A stretch of 64,000 nucleotides of DNA from Mesorhizobium temperatum (GCF_002284575.1 NZ_NPKJ01000077.1:1-64000), one strand, 5' to 3'; positions 42,237 through 51,848 are shown, counted from the stretch's first letter. The notes: generated by a model not told the origin, from the letters alone. Made by a program: numbers and translations.

Positions 42237-43190
42237 ATGGCACTGAGAGCCGACGACCTGATCGACCGCCGCCGCTTGCGCCGCAAGCTGACATTCTGGC
42301 GCGTTGCAGCGCTTGTTGTCGCGGCAGTCGGGCTGATTGCCTTTTCGAGCTGGATTTACGGTGACGACTTCACTGGCACGGCGGTCGACCATATCGCCAA
42401 GGTCAAGATCGAGGGCACCATTACCGAAGACGAAGACCTGATCAAACAACTGGATACCATCCGTCAATCCTCGAGGGTGAAAGCTGTGATCCTGTCGATC
42501 GATTCACCGGGCGGCACCACCGTCGGGGGCGAATCGATCTACGAGGCAGTGCGCAAGCTGGCCACCGAGAAGCCGGTGGTGGCCGAGGTCGGCACGCTGG
42601 CCGCATCGGCGGGCTACATGATCGCCACCGCGGCCGATCATATCGTCGCGCGCAAATCGTCGATCGTCGGCTCGATAGGCGTGCTGATCCAGTATCCGGA
42701 CGTCAGCGGCCTTATGGACAAGGTCGGCATCAAGCTCGAGGAAGTGAAATCCTCGCCGTTGAAAGCCTCGCCGTCGCCTTTCAAGCCGACCAATGACGAC
42801 GAGCGCACCATGGTCCGCAAGCTGATCCTGGACAGCTACGACTGGTTCGTCGGCGTCGTCGCCGAACGACGCAACATGACCAAGCCGGAGGCGCTGGCCC
42901 TGGCCGACGGTTCGATCTTCACCGGCCGGCAGGCTGTTGCCAACAAATTGGTCGACGCGGTCGGCGGCGAGACCGAAGCGATCGACTGGCTCGCGACCAA
43001 GGGCGTCGACGCCAAGCTCAAGGTGGTGGAGTGGAAGGACGCGGAAAGCGGCGGCTTCCTGTTCTCGAAAGCGATGGCGCGAACCATCGGCAGTGCGCTC
43101 GGCCTGCCCGACTATGGCGGCGAGATCATTCACGAACTTGGTGCCGACCGCTTGTTTCTTGACGGTCTCGTTTCCGTCTGGCACCCTTGA
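42237..43190 (+). CDS. sppA: Signal peptide peptidase SppA (short form)
   Basis: This 317-aa membrane-anchored serine protease degrades cleaved signal peptides. It has an N-terminal membrane helix (FWRVAALVVAAVGLIAFSSW), the nucleophile region EVGTLAASAGYMIATAADHI and the general-base Lys in IVARKSSIVGSIGVL. Residues after about 200 hold GSIFTGRQAVANKLVDAVGG. GAGG at 42226-42229 supports ATG 42237 over ATG 42225. It precedes ihfB, as in other Rhizobiales. Confidence 0.94.
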   Translation: MALRADDLIDRRRLRRKLTFWRVAALVVAAVGLIAFSSWIYGDDFTGTAVDHIAKVKIEGTITEDEDLIKQLDTIRQSSRVKAVILSIDSPGGTTVGGESIYEAVRKLATEKPVVAEVGTLAASAGYMIATAADHIVARKSSIVGSIGVLIQYPDVSGLMDKVGIKLEEVKSSPLKASPSPFKPTNDDERTMVRKLILDSYDWFVGVVAERRNMTKPEALALADGSIFTGRQAVANKLVDAVGGETEAIDWLATKGVDAKLKVVEWKDAESGGFLFSKAMARTIGSALGLPDYGGEIIHELGADRLFLDGLVSVWHP

Positions 43191-43260
43191 GACGAGTGAA
43201 AAAAGCAAATAAAATCATCCTCATAATTTTGACCGCAGTGTTTTCACGGGGAGCCTTCTC

Positions 43261-43545
43261 ATGATCAAATCCGAACTTGTGCAGATCATCGCCACACGCA
43301 ACCCGCACCTTTTTCTGCGCGACGTCGAAAACATCGTCGGCGCGATTTTCGACGAGATCACCGACGCGCTTGCCGAAGGCAACCGGGTCGAGCTGCGCGG
43401 TTTCGGTGCTTTCTCGGTGAAAAACCGCCCCGCCCGCACCGGCCGCAACCCGCGCACCGGCGAATCCGTCGAGGTCGAGGAGAAATGGGTGCCGTTCTTC
43501 AAGACCGGCAAGGAATTGCGTGAAAGGCTGAACGGCGGCAAATAG
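43261..43545 (+). CDS. ihfB: Integration host factor beta subunit
   Basis: This 94-aa HU/IHF-type DNA-bending protein has MIKSELVQIIATRNPHLFLR at the N-terminus, the minor-groove arm GFGAFSVKNRPARTGRNPRT and GESVEVEEKWVPFFKTGKEL. The GRNPRTG with Pro at the arm tip marks IHF. It acts with IhfA as an architectural factor, often together with sigma-54 promoters. Confidence 0.95.
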   Translation: MIKSELVQIIATRNPHLFLRDVENIVGAIFDEITDALAEGNRVELRGFGAFSVKNRPARTGRNPRTGESVEVEEKWVPFFKTGKELRERLNGGK

Positions 43546-43627
43546 GCGCCGCGCGAGCTCGTGCAGCATGCCGGCCTTTTCAGTAGGGCCCGGCCCGCGG
43601 TAGAGCCCGCCTTCGACAGGAAATTCC

Positions 43628-43960
43628 ATGTTCAATCGTTTCATGCTCGTCGTGGTCTTCGTGCCGCTGGCCGTCATCCTGATTGCGCTGGCGGTCGCCA
43701 ACCGCGATCCGGTTGCCTTCACCCTGGATCCGTTCAACCCCGGCAATCCGGCGCTGACGGTGACGCTGCCGCTTTTCATCTTCCTGTTCCTGGCTCTCGC
43801 CATCGGCATGGTCGTCGGCAGCCTGGCGACCTGGATCAAGCAGGGCCGCTATCGCAGGCTGGCGCGCCAGCGCGGCGTCGAGGCCGAGAACCTGCGCCAG
43901 GCGGTCAGCCGTGCGCCGCCTGCGCCACAAGGCCCGGCCTTACCGAAGCCGACGAACTGA
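43628..43960 (+). CDS. LapA-domain (DUF1049) membrane protein
   Basis: This 110-aa protein has two membrane helices (FMLVVVFVPLAVILIALAVA; VTLPLFIFLFLALAIGMVVG) joined by ANRDPVAFTLDPF, the hallmark of the LapA family, then a basic coiled tail. E. coli LapA and LapB set LPS synthesis; in alphaproteobacteria the role is less clear. It is 82 bp after ihfB. Confidence 0.88.
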   Translation: MFNRFMLVVVFVPLAVILIALAVANRDPVAFTLDPFNPGNPALTVTLPLFIFLFLALAIGMVVGSLATWIKQGRYRRLARQRGVEAENLRQAVSRAPPAPQGPALPKPTN

Positions 43961-43974
43961 GCCAACACAGCGCC

Positions 43975-44066
43975 GCACGTCCTTTGGGACGCACAAAGGA
44001 CGCCGTACCATTTTGATTACGCATGATCTTTTCCGAAAATCGGTTCCGATTTCCGCGGTTATGCGT
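43975..44066. repeat. Second RIME-like element
   Basis: This element has the same order as 31361-31458: a short hairpin (GCACGTCC...GGACGCAC), a similar linker, and a larger imperfect palindrome (44019-44066) sharing ACGCAT, TTTTCCGAAAATCGGTTCCG and ATGCGT. It has decayed more than the first copy. It precedes the ornithine cyclodeaminase homologue by 30 bp. Confidence 0.75.
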
Positions 44067-44095
44067 TAGGCGTATTTCTCTTCACGGAGTTTCCC

Positions 44096-45076
44096 ATGCT
44101 GACCATTTCGGCGGCCGAGGTCGATCATGCGCTGACCTTTCCCGGCCTGGTCGAGACGCTGCGCGCGGCCTTTCGCGATGGCGCGATACAACCGGTCAGG
44201 CATCACCATACGCTCGAACGGCCCGACGGCGCGGCCTCGACGCTGCTCCTGATGCCGGCCTGGACCGACTTCAATGCGGCCGGCACGTCGGCAGGCGGCC
44301 ATATCGGCGTCAAGATCGTCACGGTGTCGCCCGACAACAACACCGTAGGCAAACCCGCGGTGATGGGGCTTTACCTCCTGCTCGACGGCGCGACCGGCGA
44401 GCCTGAAGCCATGATCGACGGCCAGCGGTTGACGCAGTGGCGCACGGCCTGCGCCTCGGCGCTGGCCGCCTCCTATCTGGCCCGCGAGGACGCTGAGCGG
44501 CTGCTGGTGGTGGGCGCCGGCGCGCTGTCGCCGTTCCTCGCCAGGGCACATTCAGCGGTGCGGCCGATCACCGCCATCCGCATCTGGAACCGCACACCGG
44601 CCAATGCCGAAAAGGTTGCAGCGGAATTGCGCGCCGAGGGCTTTGCGGCCACCGCCGCGAGCGATCTCGACGCCGAACTCGGCCAGGCCGACATCGTTTC
44701 GTCGGCGACCATCACGACCACGCCGCTGATCAAGGGCGCGCTGTTGAAGCCGGGAACCCATGTCGATCTGGTCGGCGGTTTCACGCCTGATATGCGCGAA
44801 AGCGACGACGATGCGATTGCGCGTGCCCGCGTCTATGTCGACACCCGGACCGGCGCCACCAAGGAAGCGGGCGACATCGTCCAGCCGCTGGCCTCGGGCG
44901 TGCTGAAGGCGCAAGCCATCGTCGCCGACCTGCATGAATTGGCACGCGGCCAGAAGAAGGGCCGGCAGAGCCCCGGTGAGATCACGCTGTTCAAATCGGT
45001 CGGCGCAGCCCTCGAAGACCTCGCCGCCGGCATTGCGGTGTACAAGGCGCTGGGGAGTAGGGGAGTAGGGGAGTAG
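44096..45076 (+). CDS. Ornithine cyclodeaminase/mu-crystallin family protein
   Basis: This 326-aa protein has the family N-terminus MLTISAAEVDHALTFPGLVE, a substrate/cofactor region GGHIGVKIVTVSPDNNTVGK, MIDGQRLTQWRTACASALAA and a nucleotide-binding VVGAGALSPFLARAH motif. Members act as ornithine cyclodeaminases or imine reductases; the substrate here is unknown. The last eight codons lie inside the 8-bp repeat array (residues LGSRGVGE), so the natural C-terminus has probably been replaced by repeat sequence. Confidence 0.88.
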   Translation: MLTISAAEVDHALTFPGLVETLRAAFRDGAIQPVRHHHTLERPDGAASTLLLMPAWTDFNAAGTSAGGHIGVKIVTVSPDNNTVGKPAVMGLYLLLDGATGEPEAMIDGQRLTQWRTACASALAASYLAREDAERLLVVGAGALSPFLARAHSAVRPITAIRIWNRTPANAEKVAAELRAEGFAATAASDLDAELGQADIVSSATITTTPLIKGALLKPGTHVDLVGGFTPDMRESDDDAIARARVYVDTRTGATKEAGDIVQPLASGVLKAQAIVADLHELARGQKKGRQSPGEITLFKSVGAALEDLAAGIAVYKALGSRGVGE

Positions 45077-45192
45077 GGGAGCCGTACCAATCGTGCGGCT
45101 TCGTGCTAGTCATAATTCCCCTATTCACTTACTCCCTTACTCCCTTACTCCCTTACTCCCTTACTCCCTTACTCCCTTACTCCCTTACTCCC
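45052..45192. repeat. Inverted arrays of an 8-bp satellite
   Basis: About 3.5 copies of GGGAGTAG (45052-45080) face eight perfect tandem copies of TTACTCCC (45129-45192), separated by 48 bp. The two arrays are near complements and could form a large stem. The left array includes the stop codon of the cyclodeaminase homologue. A related pair of arrays lies at 52734-52887. Confidence 0.9.
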
Positions 45193-45253
45193 TTGCTTCT
45201 CTGTTCCCGTTCGGACGGGAACGTGTCCGGCGTCACGCCGTTGTTCGGGCGTT

Positions 45254-45739
45254 ATGGAGATACGCGGGTTCCTGTTGTTCTGGTCCATCTTGGCCGCCGT
45301 CGTCGCGGCGCTCAGCCTTGGACCGTCCTTCGCCCATGTTCTGGAATCGGCTCCTCGGCTGACGAAGTGGTCGCCTTCGCTCTGGCGCGAGACGACTGTC
45401 TTCAACGCCCAGTTCCAGCTGTTTGCCGTCATTGGCGCGCCACTCGACGTGGCCGCGATCGGCTGCCCGGGACTTCTCGCATGGATGCTGCGCAATGACC
45501 GTCCGGCGTTCTGGTACGCGTTGGCCGCTGCCGTGCTCTATGCGGTGTCTCTTGCGATGTGGTTTGCTCTCGTCAAGCCGACGAACGATATTCTGGCCAC
45601 CTGGGTGCCTGGACCGATTCCGGAAAATTTCGAAGCGATCCGACTGCGCTGGGAAACCGGCCATATGATCGTCGCCGGCTTCAAGGCAGTCGGTTTCGTA
45701 TCGCTGGTTGCCGCCCTGCTTTGGATCAGGCGCGGCTGA
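45254..45739 (+). CDS. DUF1772-like membrane protein
   Basis: This 161-aa protein has four membrane helices: FLLFWSILAAVVAALSLGPS, a helix near LFAVIGAPLDVAAIGCPGLL, FWYALAAAVLYAVSLAMWFA and GFKAVGFVSLVAALLW. The loop VKPTNDILATWVPGPIPENF, followed by RLRWETGHM, matches the DUF1772 (anthrone oxygenase-like) pattern of N-x-x-L and R-W-x-x-H. Substrate unknown. It is followed by a methyltransferase gene. Confidence 0.75.
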   Translation: MEIRGFLLFWSILAAVVAALSLGPSFAHVLESAPRLTKWSPSLWRETTVFNAQFQLFAVIGAPLDVAAIGCPGLLAWMLRNDRPAFWYALAAAVLYAVSLAMWFALVKPTNDILATWVPGPIPENFEAIRLRWETGHMIVAGFKAVGFVSLVAALLWIRRG

Positions 45740-45819
45740 CCGTTTCGGAAATGTCCAGCGACCGCGTTTGTTGCACCGGTGAATGTGCTGTGGCAGAAGC
45801 GGGCCAAGTCGCCCCGGAG

Positions 45820-46875
45820 ATGCTCTTCTTGAAACCTTTTCGCGACAAACGCCGCGACAGCCGCTCGCATCAGCTCGCAAAGGGCGGGGCGGAACAGGCG
45901 CAGCGCGGGACCGGCACAGCACCGGGCAACCGCACCGAGCCGAAAACCGCGCCGCGCGTCCTTTCCCGCCGCGACGGCGCCCTGCCCGCCGAACACCTGC
46001 CGCTGATCCTCGAAGTGGCGCCCAACGCCGATTATGCGTTGCTCGACAGCGGCGCCGGTCAAAAGCTCGAGCAGTACGGGCCCTATCGCATCGTCCGGCC
46101 CGAAGGCCAGGCGATCTGGCAAAAAGCGTTGCCGGCCAAAGACTGGGACCGCGCCGACGCCATTTTCACCGGCGACACCGACGAGGAAGGCATCGGCCGC
46201 TGGCGCTTCCCCAAGACGCCGCTCGGCGAGACCTGGCCGATGAAGCATGACGGAATCGACTATCTCGGCCGCTTCACCTCGTTTCGCCATGTCGGCGTCT
46301 TCCCCGAGCAGGCCTCGCACTGGGACCACATGGCCGGGCTGATCGCGGCGGCGAAGCGACCGGTCAAGGTGCTGAATCTGTTCGGCTATACCGGCCTTGC
46401 CTCGCTGGTGGCGGCGCGCGCCGGCGCCGAGGTCACCCATGTCGATGCGTCCAAGAAGGCGATCGGCTGGGCCAGAGAGAACCAGGAGATGGCGGGCCTG
46501 TCGCAAAAGCCGATCCGCTGGATCATCGACGACGCCATGAAATTCGCCGAGCGCGAGGAGCGCCGCGGCAGCCGCTACGACATCATCCTGTTCGATCCGC
46601 CCGCCTATGGCCGTGGCCCCAAGGGCGAGGTCTGGCAATTGTTCGAGGACCTGCCTGATCTGACCGACCTCTGCAGCTCGATCCTGACGCCGAAGCCGCT
46701 TGCTGTCGTGCTGACCGCCTATTCGATCCGCGCCTCCTTCTTCGCCATCCATGCCTTGATGCGCGACACATTTGCCGGCATGGGCGGCACGGTCGAATCC
46801 GGCGAACTGATCATCCGCGAAAAATCCGCCGGCCGGGCGCTGTCTACGTCGCTGTTCTCACGCTGGGTGGCCTGA
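45820..46875 (+). CDS. Class I rRNA-type SAM methyltransferase (RlmI/RlmK-like)
   Basis: This 351-aa protein has a C-terminal Rossmann domain with VLNLFGYTGLASLVAARAGA, VTHVDASKKAIGWARENQEM, the catalytic-type motif FDPPAYGRGPKGEVW, and an N-terminal region of about 100 aa. The FDPPxYGRGP motif is typical of 23S rRNA base methyltransferases of the Rlm group, so an rRNA substrate is likely but not certain. The start is uncertain: ATG 45751 gives a longer protein. It directly precedes a TrmH-family gene (stop and ATG adjacent). Confidence 0.8.
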   Translation: MLFLKPFRDKRRDSRSHQLAKGGAEQAQRGTGTAPGNRTEPKTAPRVLSRRDGALPAEHLPLILEVAPNADYALLDSGAGQKLEQYGPYRIVRPEGQAIWQKALPAKDWDRADAIFTGDTDEEGIGRWRFPKTPLGETWPMKHDGIDYLGRFTSFRHVGVFPEQASHWDHMAGLIAAAKRPVKVLNLFGYTGLASLVAARAGAEVTHVDASKKAIGWARENQEMAGLSQKPIRWIIDDAMKFAEREERRGSRYDIILFDPPAYGRGPKGEVWQLFEDLPDLTDLCSSILTPKPLAVVLTAYSIRASFFAIHALMRDTFAGMGGTVESGELIIREKSAGRALSTSLFSRWVA

Positions 46876-47733
46876 ATGAGCGAGCGGCACGCCGGCGCGC
46901 CGGGGCAGGTGAAGGAAGTGACCAGCCTCGCCAATCCGTTGATCAAGGACATCAAGGCGCTCTCCCTGAAGAAATTCCGCGACCAGCAGAACGCCTTCAT
47001 GGCCGAGGGACTGAAGCTGGTCATCGACGCGCTCGACCTCGGCTGGTCGATCCGGACGCTGGTCTTCGCCAAGGCCGGACGCGGCAACGCTGCAGTCGAA
47101 AAGGTCGCGGCGCGCACGGTTGCCGGCGGCGGCACCGTGCTCGAAGTTTCGGAAAAAGTGCTCGTCGCCATCACCCGCCGTGATAACCCGCAAATGGTGG
47201 TCGGCGTCTTTTCGCAGAAATTCCTGCCGCTGAAGGACATCCGCGCTCAAGACGGCGACGTCTGGGTGGCGCTCGACCGCGTGCGCGACCCCGGCAATCT
47301 CGGCACCGTCATCCGCACCGTCGATGCCGTTGGCGCCAAGGGCATCATCCTGGTCGGCGAGACCACCGATCCTTTTTCCGTCGAGACCGTGCGCGCCACG
47401 ATGGGCTCGATCTTCGCGGTGCCGGTCGCCAAGGCGACGCCGGAAACCTTCCTTGCGTGGCGAAAAGGCTTTCCTGGCCTCGTTGCCGGCACACATCTGA
47501 AGGGTGCGGTCGACTACCGCTCGGTCGACTTTTCCAAAGGCCCGGTGCTGCTGATGATGGGCAACGAACAGCAGGGCCTGCCCGAAAGCATGGCCGAAAG
47601 CTGTGACAGATTGCTGCGGATTCCGCAGGCCGGCCGGGCCGATTCGCTCAATCTCGCGGTGGCCACCGGCATCATGCTGTTCGAGATCCGGCGCGGCGCG
47701 CTGAAACTTGCCCCAGAGGACGCCAAACCGTGA
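46876..47733 (+). CDS. TrmH/SpoU family RNA 2'-O-methyltransferase
   Basis: This 285-aa protein is a SPOUT methyltransferase with a trefoil knot: WVALDRVRDPGNLGTVIRTV (motif 1), LLMMGNEQQGLPE (motif 2) and RIPQAGRADSLNLAVATGIM (motif 3). The N-terminal SpoU substrate-binding domain (SLANPLIKDIKALSLKKFRD, QNAFMAEGLKLVIDAL) is also present. Either tRNA or 23S rRNA could be the target. Confidence 0.93.
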   Translation: MSERHAGAPGQVKEVTSLANPLIKDIKALSLKKFRDQQNAFMAEGLKLVIDALDLGWSIRTLVFAKAGRGNAAVEKVAARTVAGGGTVLEVSEKVLVAITRRDNPQMVVGVFSQKFLPLKDIRAQDGDVWVALDRVRDPGNLGTVIRTVDAVGAKGIILVGETTDPFSVETVRATMGSIFAVPVAKATPETFLAWRKGFPGLVAGTHLKGAVDYRSVDFSKGPVLLMMGNEQQGLPESMAESCDRLLRIPQAGRADSLNLAVATGIMLFEIRRGALKLAPEDAKP

Positions 47734-48242
47734 CATCCCAAATGGTCAAATCCCCAACGGCAAAATCATGGTTCCCCTACGCCCTGCTGGTCGCAGCCGC
47801 GATAGCGCTCGACCAGTGGGTGAAATACCTGGTCGAGACCGGCCTTGCCTTCCAGGAAAAGGTCGATCTTGTACCGTTCCTGGCGCTGTATCGCACCTAC
47901 AACACCGGCATCGCCTTCTCGATGTTTTCGTCCTTCGGCGACACCGGCCTGGTGGTCATCGCCGCTTTCGTCGTCGCTTTCGTGCTCTATCTCGCGGCCC
48001 GCACCCCGCCCGGCCACGTGCTTACCCGCATCGGCTTTGCCCTGATCGTCGGCGGCGCGCTCGGCAATCTGTTCGACCGCGTTACCTATGGTCACGTGAT
48101 CGACTACATCCTGTTCCACACCCCGGTATGGTCCTTTGCCATCTTCAACCTCGCCGACGCCTTCATCGCGGTCGGCGCGGTGGTGGTCGTCTTCGACGAA
48201 CTCATCGGTTGGCGGCGCGAGGCCAAACCCTCAAGCGATTGA
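47730..48242 (+). CDS. lspA: Lipoprotein signal peptidase II
   Basis: This 170-aa inner-membrane aspartyl protease cleaves prolipoproteins after lipidation. Four membrane helices are present, with the catalytic Asp pair in GNLFDRVTYGHVIDYI and FNLADAFIAVGAVVV. Its ATG overlaps the stop of the TrmH gene by 4 bp (47730-47733). Confidence 0.95.
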   Translation: MTSQMVKSPTAKSWFPYALLVAAAIALDQWVKYLVETGLAFQEKVDLVPFLALYRTYNTGIAFSMFSSFGDTGLVVIAAFVVAFVLYLAARTPPGHVLTRIGFALIVGGALGNLFDRVTYGHVIDYILFHTPVWSFAIFNLADAFIAVGAVVVVFDELIGWRREAKPSSD

Positions 48243-48294
48243 CCTGGCCCTCTGCCGCCATACAGTGGCCATTCGAAAAGCCCGAGGAGAAGAC

Positions 48295-49284
48295 ATGTCC
48301 GAAACCTTCAAAGCCATCCTCGTTTCGCGCGATGCCGAGAAGAAGCAGTCGGTCGCGGTGACCGACCTCACCGAGGCCGACCTGATGGAAGGCGATGTCA
48401 CCGTCGCCGTCGAGGCGACGACGGTGAACTACAAGGACGGCCTCGCCATATCAGGCAAGGCGCCGGTGATCCGCCGCTGGCCATTGGTGCCGGGCATTGA
48501 CTTCGCCGGCACCGTCGTCTCGTCTTCCCATGCCGACTGGCGCAAGGGGGACAAGGTCATATTGAACGGCTGGGGCGTCGGCGAGACGCATTTTGGCGCC
48601 TATGCCGAGCGTGCCCGTGTCAACGGCGACTGGCTGGTGCCGCTGCCTCAGGGCATGAGCCCGCATGATGCCATGGCGATCGGCACCGCCGGCTACACCG
48701 CCATGCTTTGCGTCATCGCGCTGGAACGGCACGGCATCGTGCCCGATCGCGGCCCGGTGGTGGTGACGGGCGCGGCTGGCGGCGTCGGCTCGGTCGCGGT
48801 CTCGATCCTGTCCAGCCTCGGCTATCATGTCATCGCCTCGACCGGCCGCAGCGCTGAAAGCCCCTATCTGATCGACCTGGGTGCTGCGGAAGTGATTTCG
48901 CGCGACGAGCTTGCCCAGCCGGCAAAGCCGCTCGCCAAGGAACGCTGGGCCGGCGGCGTCGATGCGGTCGGCAGTCACACGCTGGCCAATGTCCTTTCGA
49001 TGACCTCCTATGGCGGCGCCGTCGCCGCCTGCGGCCTAGCAGGCGGCATGGATCTGCCGGCGAGCGTCGCCCCGTTCATCCTGCGCGGCGTTTGTCTGCT
49101 CGGCATCGATTCGGTGATGGCGCCAAAAGTGGTCCGCCTGGAGGCGTGGCGCCGCATCGGCACGGACCTCGATCTCCAGAAGCTCGCCAGCCTATCCACG
49201 ACCATTGGCTTTGACGGCATCATCGACGCCGCGCACGACATCGTCGAGGGCAAGATCCGTGGCCGCGTGGTGGTGGATATGTGA
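48295..49284 (+). CDS. AcuI-like NADPH-dependent oxidoreductase (YhdH family)
   Basis: This 329-aa MDR protein has a GroES-like domain (NYKDGLAISGKAPVIRRWPL, VPGIDFAGTVVSS) and a Rossmann domain (VVTGAAGGVGSVAVSILSSL, GYHVIASTGR). YhdH/AcuI reduce acryloyl-CoA or related quinone-like substrates with NADPH. ATG 48295 follows GAGGAGAAG. The activity is inferred from family membership. Confidence 0.88.
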   Translation: MSETFKAILVSRDAEKKQSVAVTDLTEADLMEGDVTVAVEATTVNYKDGLAISGKAPVIRRWPLVPGIDFAGTVVSSSHADWRKGDKVILNGWGVGETHFGAYAERARVNGDWLVPLPQGMSPHDAMAIGTAGYTAMLCVIALERHGIVPDRGPVVVTGAAGGVGSVAVSILSSLGYHVIASTGRSAESPYLIDLGAAEVISRDELAQPAKPLAKERWAGGVDAVGSHTLANVLSMTSYGGAVAACGLAGGMDLPASVAPFILRGVCLLGIDSVMAPKVVRLEAWRRIGTDLDLQKLASLSTTIGFDGIIDAAHDIVEGKIRGRVVVDM

Positions 49285-49395
49285 GTTCTGTCGTCTGCCG
49301 TTTTGCGCGAAAGGAAGGCAAAAAACCGCGCGACCGATAAAATTCGAACGATCGGCCGCAATTTTCCATAATCTCTGTCTGGCAAGGGTTTCCGC

Positions 49396-51684
49396 ATGGT
49401 CACGGAATCCGGTATCAGAGAAACGGAGAGCGCCGAAAGCGTCGACGAGATCGGCCCGGAGGCGCCAAGACGGCGGCATATCGCAGCGCCGCCACTGGCG
49501 CCCGAACTGCCCGCCGCCAATCGCGAAGGCCTGCCGTTCCTGACGCTCGTCGCCATAGTCGTGCTGGCAGGTCTGTCGCATCTGACCGGAGCGCCGATCT
49601 TCATCACTTTCGGCCTTTTGGCGACTGGCATGGCCGGTCTCGCCGTGCATCTGCGTGCCAGGCGCAAGGAGCGTCGTACGGTTGCCCTCCTTGGCGAGAC
49701 CGCAGCTCGCAACCGCGCCGAGGTCGAGACCCTGGCCGACCGCATGTGGGAGATGCAGGAGAGCGAGGAACGCTTTCGCGGGCTGATCGACGCGCTTGGC
49801 GATCTCGTCGTCCACCGCGACCGTGACGGCCACATCGTCTATGCCAACAAGGTTTTCGCCGATCTTGTCGGAGCCGATCAGCGCGACCTTGCCGGCAGGA
49901 CCCTTGCCGAACTCGGCATCGACGTCGGCATCGTTCCCGATGCCGCTTTTTCCGACCACGAATGCCTGAGCTCCACCGACGTCGCCATTCGCACGCCGGC
50001 TGGCCCGCGCTGGTTCTCATGGATCGAACTGTCCGTGCGCGACAAGGAGAACGGCGGCGCCTCGCATCGCGCCATCGCCCGCGACATCACCGCCCGCAAG
50101 CACGCCGAATCGTCGCTGATCACCGCCCGTGAGCGAGCCGAATATGCAAGCCAGGCCAAATCGCGCTTCCTCGCCACCGTCAGCCACGAGATCCGCACGC
50201 CGATGAACGGCATCATGGGCATGGCCAGGCTGCTGGCGGACACCAATCTCTCGCCCGAACAACGGACCTATGTCGGCGCCGTCTCGACCTCGGCCAGCGC
50301 ACTGCTGGCGCTGATCGAGGATCTGCTCGACTATTCCAAGATCGAGGCCGGCCGCTTCGATCCCGAACCGCAGCCAATGTCGGTGCGCGAGATCGCCGAC
50401 AACGTCGTCGAACTCTTGGCTGCGCGCGCCTTCGCCAAGAATATCGGCCTTGGCTGCCATGTCGAACCCGACGTGCCGCAGATGATATCAGCCGATCCGG
50501 GAAGGGTCAGGCAGGTGCTGCTCAACCTGATCGGCAACGCGATCAAGTTCACCGACAGCGGCGGCGTTTTGGTGAGCATCGCTCGTACCCGCACCGAAAC
50601 CACCGACCGCATATGCTTCACCGTCGCCGACACCGGTCCCGGCCTGCACGAGGACGACATGGAGCGCATCTTCGAGGAATTCGAACAGGCTGATGGCACG
50701 TCGACCCGCGCGCATGGCGGCGCCGGGCTCGGTCTTGCCATCTCCAGGCGCCTGGTGATCGCCATGGGCGGCACGATTTCGGTATCGAGCCGGCTCAGCC
50801 AAGGCTCCGAGTTCGTCTTCGAAGTCCCTGCAATATCGGCCACCGAGCCGCCGCAGACCCGCCTGAATGCGCTGTCAGGACGGCGCGCGGTGATCCTATC
50901 GAGGAACGCCATCGAGGCCGACGCCATCGCCCGCACCATCCGTGCCAATGGCGGCATGGTCGGTCTGGCCGCGACCGCCGCCCAGGCAGCGTCCTTCGCA
51001 GAAGGCTGCGACGTGCTTCTGGTCGATGCGGCCATGGAGGAGGGCGACGGCAGGTTGCTCAAACGCCTTCGCCAGAGCGGCTTTGCCGATTGCGAGGCGA
51101 TCACGCTGATCGCGCCTACCGACCGCGGCATGCTGAGCGAGTTCCGCGCCAGCGGCTACGCCACCTTTCTGGCACGGCCGGTGCGCGGCGAGACGTTGCT
51201 GCGCGTGCTTTTGACCAGCAGCGTGCCCGCCCTCACCCAGCCACAGCCGGAAAAGCCCGGCGCACCATCCGTCCGTGCCATTGGCGGCCGCAGGCAGGGG
51301 CTGTCCGTGCTGATCGCCGAGGATAACGACATCAACGCCATGCTTGCCCGTGCCACTCTCCTGAAGGCCGGGCATCGCGTGAAAGTGGTCGGCAACGGCA
51401 AGGCCGCCGTCGAGGCCGTCACTGGGACCGGTCACAAGCACCGCTTCGACGTGGTGCTGATGGACCTGCACATGCCTGTCATGGACGGGCTGGACGCCAT
51501 CGCCGCCATCCGGCGGCACGAGGAGGAAACCGCCGTGCCGCCGGTTCCAATCATGGTGCTTTCGGCGGACAGCCAGGAAACGACGCGCCACGCCGTGCTT
51601 GCCCATGGCGCCAGCGGCTTCGTCACCAAGCCGCTCGACCCCGACGCGCTTGTCCATGCGATCGAGGGTCAGGTGGCCGCCTGA
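49396..51684 (+). CDS. Hybrid sensor histidine kinase with receiver domain
   Basis: This 762-aa protein has a membrane-anchored N-terminus (two helices at about 50-92), a coiled segment, a PAS domain (about 130-240; EERFRGLIDALGDLVVHRDR), HisKA with FLATVSHEIRTPMNGIMGMA (His264), an ATPase domain (NLIGNAIKFTDSGGVLVSIA; GAGLGLAISRRL) and a C-terminal receiver (VLIAEDNDINAMLARATLLK; Asp690 in VVLMDLHMPVMDG). A pseudo-receiver-like stretch lies between (about 500-600). No response regulator gene is adjacent, so output goes to a partner elsewhere. Confidence 0.95.
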   Translation: MVTESGIRETESAESVDEIGPEAPRRRHIAAPPLAPELPAANREGLPFLTLVAIVVLAGLSHLTGAPIFITFGLLATGMAGLAVHLRARRKERRTVALLGETAARNRAEVETLADRMWEMQESEERFRGLIDALGDLVVHRDRDGHIVYANKVFADLVGADQRDLAGRTLAELGIDVGIVPDAAFSDHECLSSTDVAIRTPAGPRWFSWIELSVRDKENGGASHRAIARDITARKHAESSLITARERAEYASQAKSRFLATVSHEIRTPMNGIMGMARLLADTNLSPEQRTYVGAVSTSASALLALIEDLLDYSKIEAGRFDPEPQPMSVREIADNVVELLAARAFAKNIGLGCHVEPDVPQMISADPGRVRQVLLNLIGNAIKFTDSGGVLVSIARTRTETTDRICFTVADTGPGLHEDDMERIFEEFEQADGTSTRAHGGAGLGLAISRRLVIAMGGTISVSSRLSQGSEFVFEVPAISATEPPQTRLNALSGRRAVILSRNAIEADAIARTIRANGGMVGLAATAAQAASFAEGCDVLLVDAAMEEGDGRLLKRLRQSGFADCEAITLIAPTDRGMLSEFRASGYATFLARPVRGETLLRVLLTSSVPALTQPQPEKPGAPSVRAIGGRRQGLSVLIAEDNDINAMLARATLLKAGHRVKVVGNGKAAVEAVTGTGHKHRFDVVLMDLHMPVMDGLDAIAAIRRHEEETAVPPVPIMVLSADSQETTRHAVLAHGASGFVTKPLDPDALVHAIEGQVAA

Positions 51685-51779
51685 TCCGCCGGCTGTCCTT
51701 CCTGGCTTCCGTGCGTAACATAGCCGGTTGAAGGATTACCCAGCCGACGAAGTATTGCCCGTAGCACCGTATCACGGTA

Positions 51780-51797
51780 CTGTCACAATCCTGTTGC
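51780..51797 (+). promoter_or_regulatory. PHO box upstream of olsB
   Basis: CTGTCAC-AATC-CTGTTGC matches the PhoB-box pattern CTGTCAT-N4-CTGTCAT at 11 of 14 positions. It is 52 bp before the olsB start. Phosphate-limited induction of olsB by PhoB is established in Sinorhizobium meliloti, which agrees with the placement. Confidence 0.75.
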
Positions 51798-51848
51798 ACC
51801 TACACCGTATCCCCGTGCCAAGAGGGATGGCTCGAAGGAGAATCACTC

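Noticed and set aside
45129..45192. Tandem repeats read as a CRISPR array
   Set aside because: The unit is only 8 bp with no spacers and no cas genes.
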